Positions 15,826 to 26,389 of a DNA stretch of 64,000 nt are shown piece by piece. How positions within the stretch are numbered: the first letter of the stretch is position 1; each line of letters starts with the position of its first letter. The position numbers and the translations under genes were made by a program. Under the pieces are notes generated by a model. It was not told where the DNA came from. It did not search any database and worked only from the letters and a program-made list of their open reading frames with translations. This stretch comes from Actinomadura graeca (GTDB lineage Bacteria > Actinomycetota > Actinomycetes > Streptosporangiales > Streptosporangiaceae), in assembly GCF_019175365.1 (NCBI RefSeq), contig NZ_CP059572.1, positions 3,286,001-3,350,000 on the forward strand, in the 5' to 3' direction.

Positions 15826-16515
15826 TCAGTAGGCCTGGCCGTACACGCCGCGCGACTGGTCGCGGACGACCCGTCCGTCCTCCAGCTCGACGACGCGTTT
15901 GCGGAACGCGTCGACGATCGCGGCGTCGTGCGTGGCCATGACGACGGTGGTGCCGGTCCGGTTGATCCGGTCCAGCACCTTCATGATGCCGATGGACGTG
16001 GCGGGGTCGATGTTCCCCGTGGGCTCGTCCGCCAGCAGGATCATCGGCCGGTTGACGAACGCCCGCGCGATGGCGACGCGCTGCTGCTCGCCGCCGGACA
16101 GCTCGTCCGGCATCCGATGGGCCTTGCCCTCCAGGCCGACCAGGTCGATGACCTCCGGCACGACCTTGCCGATGAAACGCCGCGGCTTGCCGATCACCTC
16201 AAGGGCGAACGCGACGTTCTCGAAGACGTTCTTGTTGGGGAGCAGCCGGAAGTCCTGGAAGACGCAGCCGATTCTGCGGCGCAGGTGCGGCACCTTCCAG
16301 TTGGTCAGCCTGCTCAGGTCCTTGCCCGCCACGTGCACGTGACCCTGGGAAGGACGTTCCTCTTTGAGGATGAGTCGCAGGAAGGTCGACTTGCCGGAGC
16401 CGGAGGGACCCACCAGGAACAGGAACTCGCCCTTCTCGATGGCGACGTTCACATGCTGCAGGGCGGGCCGGTTCTGGCTCGGGTAGACCTTGGTGACGTT
16501 GTCGAAATGGATCAC
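15826..16515 (-). CDS. ftsE: Cell-division ATP-binding protein FtsE
   Basis: ABC-type ATPase of 229 residues that energises FtsX. Walker A is GPSGSGKST, the signature [14 protein letters not shown] and Walker [10 protein letters not shown]; an H-loop follows in ATHDAAIV. The GTG at 16515 ([12 protein letters not shown]) matches the usual N-terminus. The frame is open for 50 further codons, but that stretch lies in a region with a 24-base palindrome and reads as non-coding Arg/Pro-rich sequence. The ribosome site in front of the GTG is poor. Confidence 0.96.
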   Translation of the reverse strand: MIHFDNVTKVYPSQNRPALQHVNVAIEKGEFLFLVGPSGSGKSTFLRLILKEERPSQGHVHVAGKDLSRLTNWKVPHLRRRIGCVFQDFRLLPNKNVFENVAFALEVIGKPRRFIGKVVPEVIDLVGLEGKAHRMPDELSGGEQQRVAIARAFVNRPMILLADEPTGNIDPATSIGIMKVLDRINRTGTTVVMATHDAAIVDAFRKRVVELEDGRVVRDQSRGVYGQAY

Positions 16516-16945
16516 GGCTGCATCACGGCGGTTCAGTCTAGGGGTTGGGGAGCGGCCCGTTCCGTGGCCACGGAACGGGTCCGTGGTCTGCGGCCTGGGT
16601 CGCCGGGCTTCACGGCCGGGTGGACCGCGGAGCCTGCGAGCAGTGTAGAGGGGACAGTCAACCACCTCGGCCCGCCCGGCGCGGGACGCTTGGCCGGGAG
16701 CGGCGACACGCCGGGAATGCGGGACGGCCCGTTCGTGGCCATGCGGTTCACTGCCATGCGACCGTCTCCCGACGTCGGGCCGTTTCGTACCGTCGAGCTC
16801 CCGGACTTGCCGGAACGACCATACAGTCCGGCTACGCTGGATGATGGCGAAAGATACCTAATAGGTCGTCGATCGACGTTCTCACCCCGCACGGACTCAC
16901 CCCGCACGGACCCACGTGCCGTTCACGGAGATTGGGGCCCACGAC
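16516..16945. other. Intergenic region upstream of ftsE, with a 24-base perfect palindrome
   Basis: 430 bases between divergent ftsE and the small membrane gene at 16946. At 16556-16579 CCCGTTCCGTGG is followed directly by its reverse complement, with no spacer, 41 bases upstream of the ftsE start. Further on are CGTCGATCGACG (16867-16878, palindromic) and a short tandem repeat of CCCCGCACGGACTCA near 16887-16915. It must hold the ftsEX promoter. Confidence 0.6.
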
Positions 16946-17128
16946 ATGAGCTGCGAACATCTGATCTGCGCCCGGTGCTCGAACCCGGTGGTCGAGGGGC
17001 GCTGCGCCACCTGCCGGGAGGCCCGCTCGGAGCTGCACCGCCACGGCCCTTCGATCCCGCCCGCGCTCGTCCTCGCGGGGCTGGTCGCCCTGCTGTTCGT
17101 CGCGCTCGTCCTGCAGAAGATCTACTAG
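16946..17128 (+). CDS. Small membrane-anchored zinc-ribbon-like protein
   Basis: Protein of 60 residues. The N-terminal half has two Cys pairs, CARC and CATC, with an extra Cys3 and His5, as in a small zinc ribbon. Residues about 37-57 are one hydrophobic helix (LVLAGLVALLFVALVL), so the ribbon is anchored to the membrane, probably facing the cytoplasm. The start at 16946 is chosen because the ribbon begins there; an in-frame ATG ten codons earlier is possible. Small proteins of this type are widespread in actinobacteria without a known role. Confidence 0.65.
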   Translation: MSCEHLICARCSNPVVEGRCATCREARSELHRHGPSIPPALVLAGLVALLFVALVLQKIY

Positions 17129-17161
17129 GCGCGCCGGGCGCGCGGCCCCGCCCGCCCGTGG

Positions 17162-18217
17162 TCAGGGCTTGCGAGGCGGCGGTGTCGCCGCCTTGGCGAC
17201 CGCGCCGTCATCGGCGACCAGGACCGCCTTGGGCTGCGCTCTGCCTTTTTTGGCACGCGGCGGGTCGTACGCCGCGAAATGCAGCATCGCCGTCGTGTCG
17301 ATCTCGTTGCCCTCGACGGTGCCCTCCAGGAGATGCTCGGCCTCTGCCGGGATCTCCGGTTTGGGCGTCGCCGGGTCCTTGGCGATGAGCGAGGTGTTGC
17401 GGAACAGGGAGTACAGGACCAGCCCGCCGCCGCGGTCGGTGCGCAGCGCGAAGTAGGGGTACGGCGTGGCGGTGTAGACGACCTGGAGTGTGAGGTCCTT
17501 CTCCTTGGCCTTCTTCTTGGCGCGTTTCGCCTGCTGGTAGTAGCCGGTGGTGACGGGCCCCGGCCGCATCACCTTCGCCGCCACGCTGCCGCCCCCCTCG
17601 GCCGCGACGGTCGCCTGGATGCCGCCGACGTCCCGGGGCCGGATCAGCACCGAGGTGTCGTCGGTCCCGAGCGCCTCCGCGTACCCCTCCGGATCGATCA
17701 CGATCTTGGGTTCCTTGGACTTGGCGGCCAGGAGGGTGGTCATGGTGACACGCCAGCGGTCGGACGGGCTGCGCAGCATGAACGCCATGAACGCCGTCCG
17801 GTCGCTTTTGGGCTTGCCCTGGACGGACCGGCGCACCGACGCCACGAACCACTGGGGATAGCCGTCCGGTTTCAGCTTCGGCACGTACAGGCGGGGCTTG
17901 GCGTAGACGAAGCGGCGGACCGGGTCGCCGTCGAAGGCGGCCTTGCGGAACTCGGCGGCGGTGAGCAGGGACTGCCCGTCCGACGTCCAGGTCAGGGCGA
18001 GCCGCTCGTCCCCGGCGGCGCGCGCCACGTCCTCGTCGATGACATAGGTGCCGAACGCCTTCTGCGCGACCTGCGGGGTCAGCGGGATCTTCGGCGGGGG
18101 GGACGTCGTGGGCATGGCGGTGGGCGGTGCCGCCTCCGGCTCGCCGTCCGCGCAGCCCGTGGCCGCGAGCGGCACGAGCAGCGCGGCGGCCGCGACCGCC
18201 CGAGAGATCCTCTGCAC
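17162..18217 (-). CDS. Lipoprotein, paralogue of the one at 19618
   Basis: Exported protein of 351 residues with a lipoprotein signal (VAAAALLVPLAATGC; Cys about residue 21) followed by a Pro/Thr-rich linker. The mature part has no named domain that I recognise. It shares a pattern with the product of 19618-20586: a YPQWFVASVR segment in the first third, DPEGYAEAL in the middle, and LVLYSLFRN near the end. The GTG at 18217 is chosen for its GGGGGA site and for placing the signal at the N-terminus. It is divergent from prfB. The function is unknown; envelope binding is a guess. Confidence 0.75.
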   Translation of the reverse strand: MQRISRAVAAAALLVPLAATGCADGEPEAAPPTAMPTTSPPPKIPLTPQVAQKAFGTYVIDEDVARAAGDERLALTWTSDGQSLLTAAEFRKAAFDGDPVRRFVYAKPRLYVPKLKPDGYPQWFVASVRRSVQGKPKSDRTAFMAFMLRSPSDRWRVTMTTLLAAKSKEPKIVIDPEGYAEALGTDDTSVLIRPRDVGGIQATVAAEGGGSVAAKVMRPGPVTTGYYQQAKRAKKKAKEKDLTLQVVYTATPYPYFALRTDRGGGLVLYSLFRNTSLIAKDPATPKPEIPAEAEHLLEGTVEGNEIDTTAMLHFAAYDPPRAKKGRAQPKAVLVADDGAVAKAATPPPRKP

Positions 18218-18347
18218 AGCCTCGTCCCCCGGCCAGGAAATCTTGACGCCGATCGTGACGATCAGCCTCCTAGGCCCGTGATTCTGCCATCCACAGCGTA
18301 TTGTCAGGACGCTCGGGCACTCCCGGGACGGCGATAAGCTCGGGTGC

Positions 18348-19457
<1,110 letters not shown>

Positions 19458-19523
19458 CGCCGCGGCCATGCGGCACCCTGCTGCCGTGCGGCACCCCGGG
19501 GCCGTGCGGCAGGTGAGGTCGCC

Positions 19524-19549
19524 GCGGGCCCCGTGAGGACGGGGCCCGC
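19524..19549. terminator. prfB terminator
   Basis: GCGGGCCCCGT, loop GAGG, ACGGGGCCCGC: a perfect 11-base stem about 65 bases after the prfB stop. It may serve the convergent lipoprotein gene too. Just before it are three copies of a TGCGGCA-containing motif (19464-19512). Confidence 0.75.
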
Positions 19550-19617
19550 CGGATGCCGGTAGCGGTCCCGCTGCAGCGGTCAGAAGAGCGGGAACGCCCC
19601 CGGGCACCCGACGGAGT

Positions 19618-20586
19618 TCAGGAGCCGCGCAGGGCGACGGCCTTGCGGTACATCCCGCCGACCGTCACACGGCCCTTGGGCGGGACGGTCGCCAGGTACT
19701 GCACCAGGACGGTGGTGTCCATCCGGTTCCTGGTGGCCCTGGCCGGGGCGAGCCCGACCAGATCACCGCTTACAGCCAGCGTCCCCCGATTCGGGGCGGA
19801 ATACGCCTCGTTCTGCTTCAGGACATACCAGACGAGCGCTCCGCGGTCCCTGGTCCGCAGCGCATAGACCCCGTACGGCGCGGCGGAGAACCGCGACGAC
19901 AGCGTGATGCCCCGCTTCGCCAGGGCCTGCTCACCATCGCGCAATGCCTCGAATGTCTGATGTGTCCGGGGCCCGTCGGCGAGCACGGACACGCCCGAGG
20001 CGCCCGGCCCCTCCGTCAGGAGCCTCGCGTGGACGCCGGGAAGCGCGGCGGGCGTGACGGCGAGGCCCTTGGAGCCGGGATCCACCGGCGTGGCGAAGCC
20101 GTCCGGGTCCAAGGCGACCCGGCTCAGCGCGGCCTCCATCGGATAGGGGTCGGCGGCCAGCAGCCACGGCGCCCCGGCCTTGGCCTGCGTGAACAGCAGC
20201 GCGTGCCGCACCGTCTGCTTGCCCGACCCGGTGGCGGCGTCGGCGGCGAACCAGCGCGGATAGCCGTGCATGCGCGGGATGTAGTACGCGACCTGGCCGA
20301 GCCTGAGGACCGGCGGACGCTGCCGGACGACCCTGCGCAGCCGGAACGACGCCGTGTCCATGGACAGCTGCGGATCGACCTCGATCCCCCTCAGCGCCAC
20401 GCGGTCGAGCCGCCGTCCCGCGCGGTTGGCCCCCTCCGTGAACGACGCCAGCGCCTGCTGTGCCTGCGCCTTGGTGAGCGCGGGCGGATCCGCCCCCGCG
20501 GACGAACTGTTCCCGCAGCCCGCCGCCGCGAGGGCGGTGAGCAGGCAGGACGCCAGCGACAGGGCGGTGACGGCACGTGCGGGCAT
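19618..20586 (-). CDS. Lipoprotein, paralogue of the one at 17162
   Basis: Exported protein of 322 residues with signal and lipobox LAAAGC. The mature part shares YPRWFAADA, DPDGFATPV and ALVWYVLKQN with its paralogue, in the same order, so one fold is likely. The ATG at 20586 follows GGGGGAGATCC; a longer in-frame start at 20631 is less likely. It converges with prfB. The pair seems to be an old duplication around prfB. No catalytic motif is visible, and the function is unknown. Confidence 0.78.
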   Translation of the reverse strand: MPARAVTALSLASCLLTALAAAGCGNSSSAGADPPALTKAQAQQALASFTEGANRAGRRLDRVALRGIEVDPQLSMDTASFRLRRVVRQRPPVLRLGQVAYYIPRMHGYPRWFAADAATGSGKQTVRHALLFTQAKAGAPWLLAADPYPMEAALSRVALDPDGFATPVDPGSKGLAVTPAALPGVHARLLTEGPGASGVSVLADGPRTHQTFEALRDGEQALAKRGITLSSRFSAAPYGVYALRTRDRGALVWYVLKQNEAYSAPNRGTLAVSGDLVGLAPARATRNRMDTTVLVQYLATVPPKGRVTVGGMYRKAVALRGS

Positions 20587-20734
20587 GGATCTCCCCCCGA
20601 TGGAGACGACGGTCCGGTCCTGCGGAATCATCGCAGAGTGACTGGACGGTCACAGTACGAATGCCCAAACGTGACCCGCACGGACTGGGCGCGCCACAAG
20701 TTCCACCGGGACGTGAGGGTTCGCGCCCGTCCAC
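20587..20734. other. Upstream region of the lipoprotein gene
   Basis: No gene seen. It holds the ribosome site and presumably the promoter of the leftward lipoprotein gene. TGACTGGACGGTCACAG near 20639-20655 is a small imperfect palindrome. Confidence 0.4.
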
Positions 20735-21060
20735 CCTGCTCCCCTCGCCCGTGCACGGCGAGCGGGGACGGGCGTTCGGGGCGGTCGGCGCCGCGGGCTC
20801 CGCCGTCGGCCCCGTCGCGGACGGGCTGCTGACCGAGTACACGGACTGGCGATGGTGCCTGCACCATCAACGTCCCGATCGCACTGCTCGCCGTCGCGGG
20901 CACGGCTGGACGTCCCGGGCGCGGTGCTCAGGGCTTCGCCGCCGTCGTCTACGGCTTCAACGAGGCCGAGCCGCTCGGCTGGGACTCGCCGAAGGTGGCG
21001 GGACTCCTCACCGGGGGCGTCCTGCTCCTGGTGGCGTTCGCGGCGTCGAGCGGACCCAGA
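20735..21060 (+). pseudogene. MFS drug-efflux transporter (DHA2/EmrB type) relic
   Basis: Fragments of one transporter in several frames. ERGRAFGAVGAAGSAVGPV and GLLTEYTDWRW match the conserved loop of 14-helix MFS exporters (R-G-R-A-F-G, then G-P, then WRW). The expected next strand, with NVPIALLAV, follows in another frame near 20865. AAVVYGFNEAEPLGWDSPKV and the hydrophobic LLTGGVLLLVAFAAS follow near 20940-21050. Both ends of the gene are missing. It is a deletion and frameshift remnant and makes no functional product. Confidence 0.8.
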
Positions 21061-21094
21061 CGTCCGGCCTCAACCGTCACGCGAGCGCGATGGC

Positions 21095-21136
21095 AGCCCG
21101 CGTGAGGCGATGCCGAAGGCGAGCCTCACGCGGGCT
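21095..21136. repeat. 14-base inverted repeat
   Basis: AGCCCGCGTGAGGC and GCCTCACGCGGGCT with a 14-base loop, between the transporter relic and the glutamate dehydrogenase terminator. It is probably the old terminator of the lost transporter. Confidence 0.6.
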
Positions 21137-21172
21137 GATCGCGAAGCGATGACGCGCTCGCACAAGTACGGT

Positions 21173-21204
21173 CAGAGGGGCGAGCCGCCAGGCGAGCCCC
21201 TCTG
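21173..21204 (-). terminator. Glutamate dehydrogenase terminator
   Basis: CAGAGGGGC and GCCCCTCTG, a nine-base perfect stem with an inner GCC/GGC pairing, 39 bases downstream of the dehydrogenase stop. GC-rich with no U-tract, as usual in actinobacteria. Confidence 0.65.
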
Positions 21205-21242
21205 GGCCGGGATTGCAATAAACACAGCCGGGGTTGCAATTA

Positions 21243-24200
21243 TCACAGCGAGCTGGCGGTGACCAGGGTGCGGATCGCGCCTAGGGCGACGGAGAGGGTC
21301 GCCAGGTCGAAGCTGTCGCTCTCCCAGATCTCGCTGAGCGTCTGCTGGGCGCGCCGCACGGCGGTCCGGTTCTTGTCGGCCCAGCGGACGAGGCGGTCCT
21401 CGGGCTGCTCTCCCGGCTCGCTGGTGACGAGGACGTCCCGGGTGAGGGCGGCGTGCGCGGCGTACAGGTCGTCGCGCAGGGCGGAGCGGGCCATCGAGCG
21501 CCAGCGGTCGTCGCGGGGCAGGGTGATGATCCGCTCGCGCAGCCGCGCCAGCTGGAGCCGGTCGGCCAGGTCGAAGTAGACCTCGGCGACCTCCTCGACC
21601 GGGCGGCCCGTCTCGTGGGCGATCCCGACCAGGTCGAAGGTGGAGTAGGCGGCGACCAGCATGGCGCCCTGCTCGGCGAGGTCCTCCGGGACGCCGAGTT
21701 CGGCGAAGCCGTCCCTGCGCTGCTCGAACGCGGCGAGGTCGAGGCCGACCAGCAGCTTCGGGAGCCGTCCGCTGAGGGTGGCGGCGCCGCCGGCGAAGTA
21801 GTCGATCGTCTCGCGGATGTCGAAGGGGGGCCGCCGGTTGTGCAGCAGCCAGCGGGCGCCGCGTTCGGTGAGCTTGCGCGCCTCCAGCAGCATCGCGATC
21901 TGGGTGGACTGCTCGACCTGGTCGGTGAGCTCCTCCACCGACCGCCAGAACCGCGGCATCCCGAAGACCTCGCGGGCCACCAGGTAGGCGCGGGCGATGT
22001 CGGACGAGGACGCGCCGGTCTCCTCGTTCATCCGGAAGACGAACGTGGAGCCGCTGTTGTTGACCAGGTCGTTCACGACGGCCGTGGTGATGATCTCCCG
22101 GCGCAGGGGGTGGCGGTCCATGGAGGACCGGAACCGCTCGCGCAGCGCCGTCGGGAAGTACTCCACCAGCCAGGATTCCAGGTAGGGGTCGTCGGCGAGG
22201 TCGGAGGCGACGATGTCGGCGTCGAGGGTGAGCTTGGCGTAGGCCAGCAGGGTGGCGAACTCCGGGCTGGTCAGGCCGAATCCCGACTGGCGGCGCTCGG
22301 CGAGGGCCTTGTCGTCGGGGAGGAACTCCAGCCGCCGCTTGAGCCGCCCGTCCCGCTCCAGCTTGCGCAGGTGGCGGGCGTGGACGTGCAGCATCGCCGA
22401 CGCCTGCGCGCGCGCCGCGGCGAGCACCACGTTCTGCGCGTAGTTGTCGCGGAGGACGAGCCGTCCGACCTCGTCGGTCATCTCGTAGAGCAGGGTGTCG
22501 CGCTGCTTGCGGGTCAGCTCCCCGTCCCGGACGACCTGGTCGAGCAGGATCTTGATGTTGACCTCGTGGTCGGAGGTGTCGACACCGGCGGAGTTGTCGA
22601 TGAAGTCGGTGTTGACCAGCGCCGGGGTGCCGCGCCGCTCGCCCTCGCGGGCGAACTCGATGCGGCCGAGCTGGGTGAGGCCGAGGTTGCCGCCCTCGCC
22701 GATCACCTTGCAGCGCAGTTCCTCGCCGTCGATCCGGACGGGGTCGTTGGCCTTGTCGCCGACGTCGGCGTTGTTCTCGATCGACGCCTTGACGTAGGTG
22801 CCGATGCCGCCGTTCCACAGCAGGTCCACGGGGGCCTTCAGCACGGCGCGGATGAGTTCGTGCGGGGTCATGGCCTTCACCCCGTCGTCGATGCCGAGGG
22901 CGGCCCTGACCTGGGGGCTCAGCCTGATCGACTTGGCGGTGCGGGGGAAGATCCCGCCGCCCTTGGACAGCAGCGAGGCGTCGTAGTCGGCCCAGGAGCT
23001 GCGCGGCAGGTCGAAGACGCGGCGGCGCTCGGCGAACGAGACGGCCGGGTCGGGGTCGGGGTCGAGGAAGATGTGCCGGTGGTCGAAGGCCGCGACCAGC
23101 TTGATGTGCTCCGACAGCAGCATCCCGTTGCCGAAGACGTCGCCGGACATGTCGCCGATGCCGACGACGGTGAAGTCCTCGCGCTGGATGTCGGTGCCGA
23201 GGGAGCGGAAGTGGTACTTGACCGACTCCCACGCGCCGCGGGCGGTGATCCCCATGGCCTTGTGGTCGTAGCCGACGGAGCCGCCGGAGGCGAACGCGTC
23301 GCCGAGCCAGAAGCCGTACTCGGCGGCGACGCCGTTGGCGATGTCGGAGAACGTCGCGGTGCCCTTGTCGGCCGCGACCACGAGGTAGGTGTCGTCGCCG
23401 TCGTGCCGGACGACGTCCGGCGGCGGGACGACCTTGCCGTCGACGAGGTTGTCGGTGACGTCGAGCAGCCCGGAGATGAAGTCCTTGTAGCAGGCGATCC
23501 CGGCCTGCATGAACGCCTCGCGGTCGGCGGCGGGGTCGGGCAGCTGCTTGCCGACGAAGCCGCCCTTGGCGCCCGCGGGGACGATGACGGTGTTCTTCAC
23601 CGCCTGCGCCTTGACCAGGCCGAGGATCTCGGTGCGGAAGTCCTCGCGCCGGTCGGACCAGCGCAGGCCGCCGCGGGCCACCGACCCGAACCGCAGGTGG
23701 ACGCCCTCGACCTTCGGCGAGTACACGAAGATCTCGTACATGGGGCGGGGCTGGGGGAGGTCGGGGATGCCCTCGGGGTCGAACTTGACCGCCAGGTACG
23801 GCTTGCCCTGGTAGTGGTTCGTCCGCAGCGTCGCCTGGATCATCGCCAGGTAGGCGCGCAGGATGCGGTCCTCGTCGAGGCTGGCGACCTCGTCGAGCTT
23901 GCCCTGGAGTTCCTCGGTGATGCCGAGGCCGCGCTCCTCCTCGCCGCCGGCGAGCGCCGGGTCCAGGCGGCTCTCCCACAGCCGGACGAGCAGCCGCGTG
24001 ATCTGCGCGTTCCGCAGCAGGACCTGCTCGATGTAGCGCTTGGAGAAGCTGGTGCCGGTCTGCCGGAGGTAGAGGGCGTAGGCGCGCAGGATCATCGCCT
24101 GCCACCAGTTCAGGCCGACGTGCAGGACGAGGGCGTTGAACCCGTCGTTCTCGATCCGGCCCTCCCACAGCGCCGTGAACGCGTCCTGGAACAGGCCCTT

Positions 24201-26132
24201 GATGGCCTCCTCGGAGACGTCCTTCGGCGGGACGTACCGCAGCCCCAGGTCGTAGATCCAGAACCGCTGCCCGTCACGGCTGTTGATCTCGTAGGGGCGT
24301 TCGTCGATGACCTCGACGCCCATGTTCTGCAGCAGCGGCAGCACCCGCGACAGCGAGATCGGCTCGCCCAGCCGGTAGATCTTCAGGCGCCGCTCGCCGG
24401 GCCCGGCGCTGTAGGGCTCGTACAGGTTGATGGAGGTGTCGGAGTCGCCGGTCAGCTCGTCGAGGCGGCGCAGGTCGGCGACGGCGGTGCGGGCCGGGAA
24501 GTCGGCCTTGTAGCCCTCGGGGAAGGCGTCGGAGTAACGCCGCGTGAGCGTGCCGGAACGTTCCTCGCCGCACTGCTCGACGATCGCGTCGGCCAGGTCG
24601 TCGGCCCAGGAGCGGGTCGCGCCGGCGAGGCGCGCCTCCAGCTCGTCCACGTCCACGTCGGGCAGCGGGCGCCCGCGCTCGCCGCGCACGACCACGTGCA
24701 GGCGGGCGAGCATCGATTCGGTGACGTTCGCACTGTAGTCGACACTGACGCCCTCGAACGCGCTGCGCAGTATCTCCTGGATGCGCAGCCGGATCCGTGT
24801 GGTGTAGCGGTCGCGCGGCAGGTAGACCATGCACGACATGTAGCGCCCGTACAGGTCCTTGCGCAGGAACAGCTTGAGCTGGCGGCGCTCGCGCAGCCGC
24901 AGCACGCCGAGGGAGATCGGCAGCAGGTCGTCGACGGAGATCTGGAACAGCTCGTCGCGCGGGTAGCTCTCCAGTATCTCGATGAGGTCCTGGCCGTCGT
25001 AGCTGTCGGGGGTGAACCCGGCGCGCTCCAGCACCTCGTCCAGCTTGCCCTTGAGGACGGGCACGTGCGCGATCGACTCGCTGTAGGCGACGTGGGTGAA
25101 CAGGCCGAGGAACCGCCGCTCGCCGACGACCTCGCCCGACTCGTCGAACTTCTTCACCCCGATGTAGTCGAGGTACAGGGGCCGGTGGACGGTGGAACGG
25201 GAGTTGGCCTTGGTCAGCACGAGCAGGTGCTTCTCGGTGGCCTTCTCGCGGACCTCGGGCGGCAGGGAGGCGAAGCTGTCGGACTCGCGTTTGTCGTTGC
25301 GCAGGATGCCGAGGCCGGTGCCCGGCTCGGGGCGCAGCCCGAGCTGGCCTCCGGCGGCGTGCTGCACGGCCTCGCCCGTGCTCTCCTCGCCGCCCTCGGT
25401 GAGCGTGTAGTCGCGGTAGCCGAGGAAGGTGAAGTGCCCGTCGGCCAGCCAGTCCAGGAGCTCGACGCCCTCGGCGATCTCCTTCTCGGCGATCGGCGGG
25501 GGGACGTCCCGGATCGCGGCGGCGATCTCACCGGCCCGGGCCCGCATCTTCGGCTCGTCCTCGACGGCGACCCGCACGTCCTGGAGGACGCGCAGGAGGT
25601 CCTTCTCCAGGACGGCGAGCCGCTCGCGGTCGCTCGTGCGGTCCACCTCGATGTGGATCCACGACTCGTCGATGTCGGTGGCGCTCTCCAGCTTGCCGCG
25701 GAACGCCCGCAGGTGGCCGGCGACGTCGCGGTCGACGCCGAGCAGCGGGTGGACGATCAGGTGGGTGGCGAGCTGGTGCCGGCTCAGCTCCATCATCACC
25801 GAGTCGACGAGGAAGGGCATGTCGTCGGTGACGACCTGCACGACGGTGTGGCCGGGGTCCCAGCCGTTCTCCTCCAGCGTCGGGGTGAAGACCCGCACCT
25901 TCGCGCGTCCCTGCGGCCGCTCCTCACCGAGCAGGCGGTGCGCCGTCGCGGGGCCGCAGATGTCGGCCGGGTCCCGGGACAGCAGGTCCTCCGGCGCGAC
26001 ATGGTGGTAGTAGAGGCGCAGGTAGGCGAGGGCCTCCTCCACGTCCCCGGCACGTCCGCCGGGGCGCTGCGCGCACGTCTCCGCGGCCCGCCGGAGCCAA
26101 TCGTCCTTCGCCTGGTCGAGCTTGCCGCCCAT
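21243..26132 (-). CDS. gdh: NAD-specific glutamate dehydrogenase, 180-kDa class
   Basis: Very large enzyme, 1629 residues, converting glutamate to 2-oxoglutarate with NAD. It belongs to the 180-kDa class known from Streptomyces and Pseudomonas. The long N-terminal regulatory part (about 1-700; ACT-like folds in this family) is followed by the catalytic domain, with EIFVYSPKVEGVHLRFGSVA, RWSDRREDFRTE, VPAGAKGGFVGKQLPDP (substrate-binding Lys) and the nucleotide fold near VVGIGDMSGDVFGNGML. The ATG at 26132 is chosen for GGGGAG six bases upstream over TTG codons just before it. It is probably monocistronic, with its own terminator. It links amino-acid catabolism to pruA at 31119, which produces glutamate. 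Confidence 0.97.
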   Translation of the reverse strand: MGGKLDQAKDDWLRRAAETCAQRPGGRAGDVEEALAYLRLYYHHVAPEDLLSRDPADICGPATAHRLLGEERPQGRAKVRVFTPTLEENGWDPGHTVVQVVTDDMPFLVDSVMMELSRHQLATHLIVHPLLGVDRDVAGHLRAFRGKLESATDIDESWIHIEVDRTSDRERLAVLEKDLLRVLQDVRVAVEDEPKMRARAGEIAAAIRDVPPPIAEKEIAEGVELLDWLADGHFTFLGYRDYTLTEGGEESTGEAVQHAAGGQLGLRPEPGTGLGILRNDKRESDSFASLPPEVREKATEKHLLVLTKANSRSTVHRPLYLDYIGVKKFDESGEVVGERRFLGLFTHVAYSESIAHVPVLKGKLDEVLERAGFTPDSYDGQDLIEILESYPRDELFQISVDDLLPISLGVLRLRERRQLKLFLRKDLYGRYMSCMVYLPRDRYTTRIRLRIQEILRSAFEGVSVDYSANVTESMLARLHVVVRGERGRPLPDVDVDELEARLAGATRSWADDLADAIVEQCGEERSGTLTRRYSDAFPEGYKADFPARTAVADLRRLDELTGDSDTSINLYEPYSAGPGERRLKIYRLGEPISLSRVLPLLQNMGVEVIDERPYEINSRDGQRFWIYDLGLRYVPPKDVSEEAIKGLFQDAFTALWEGRIENDGFNALVLHVGLNWWQAMILRAYALYLRQTGTSFSKRYIEQVLLRNAQITRLLVRLWESRLDPALAGGEEERGLGITEELQGKLDEVASLDEDRILRAYLAMIQATLRTNHYQGKPYLAVKFDPEGIPDLPQPRPMYEIFVYSPKVEGVHLRFGSVARGGLRWSDRREDFRTEILGLVKAQAVKNTVIVPAGAKGGFVGKQLPDPAADREAFMQAGIACYKDFISGLLDVTDNLVDGKVVPPPDVVRHDGDDTYLVVAADKGTATFSDIANGVAAEYGFWLGDAFASGGSVGYDHKAMGITARGAWESVKYHFRSLGTDIQREDFTVVGIGDMSGDVFGNGMLLSEHIKLVAAFDHRHIFLDPDPDPAVSFAERRRVFDLPRSSWADYDASLLSKGGGIFPRTAKSIRLSPQVRAALGIDDGVKAMTPHELIRAVLKAPVDLLWNGGIGTYVKASIENNADVGDKANDPVRIDGEELRCKVIGEGGNLGLTQLGRIEFAREGERRGTPALVNTDFIDNSAGVDTSDHEVNIKILLDQVVRDGELTRKQRDTLLYEMTDEVGRLVLRDNYAQNVVLAAARAQASAMLHVHARHLRKLERDGRLKRRLEFLPDDKALAERRQSGFGLTSPEFATLLAYAKLTLDADIVASDLADDPYLESWLVEYFPTALRERFRSSMDRHPLRREIITTAVVNDLVNNSGSTFVFRMNEETGASSSDIARAYLVAREVFGMPRFWRSVEELTDQVEQSTQIAMLLEARKLTERGARWLLHNRRPPFDIRETIDYFAGGAATLSGRLPKLLVGLDLAAFEQRRDGFAELGVPEDLAEQGAMLVAAYSTFDLVGIAHETGRPVEEVAEVYFDLADRLQLARLRERIITLPRDDRWRSMARSALRDDLYAAHAALTRDVLVTSEPGEQPEDRLVRWADKNRTAVRRAQQTLSEIWESDSFDLATLSVALGAIRTLVTASSL

Positions 26133-26389
26133 CAACAACTCCCCTAGAGACCATGCGCCACCTCGTTGTGGCGCCGCTCACTGCGTCAGCGTAGCCAGGA
26201 ATTCCCCCAAAGCCGACCTGCTCTGCCGCGAGGGGAACGTGGCTTTGCCCACCCTGCCAGGCGCTCCCGCGCCGCCGCCCGGTGATCGCCGAAGTCCCGG
26301 TGGGGCCGTCCCGCGCGCACGCCGGACGGCGGCGGGAGCCGCGGCGGGGCAGCACATCCGTCACCGCGGCGGCCGCTGAGGGGGCCGGA

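Noticed and set aside
21453..26147. A very long open frame on the plus strand over the glutamate dehydrogenase gene
   Set aside because: It is the antisense shadow of a GC-rich gene: its translation is Val/Leu/Gly/Arg/Asp-rich with no domain, while the minus frame gives a complete recognisable enzyme.
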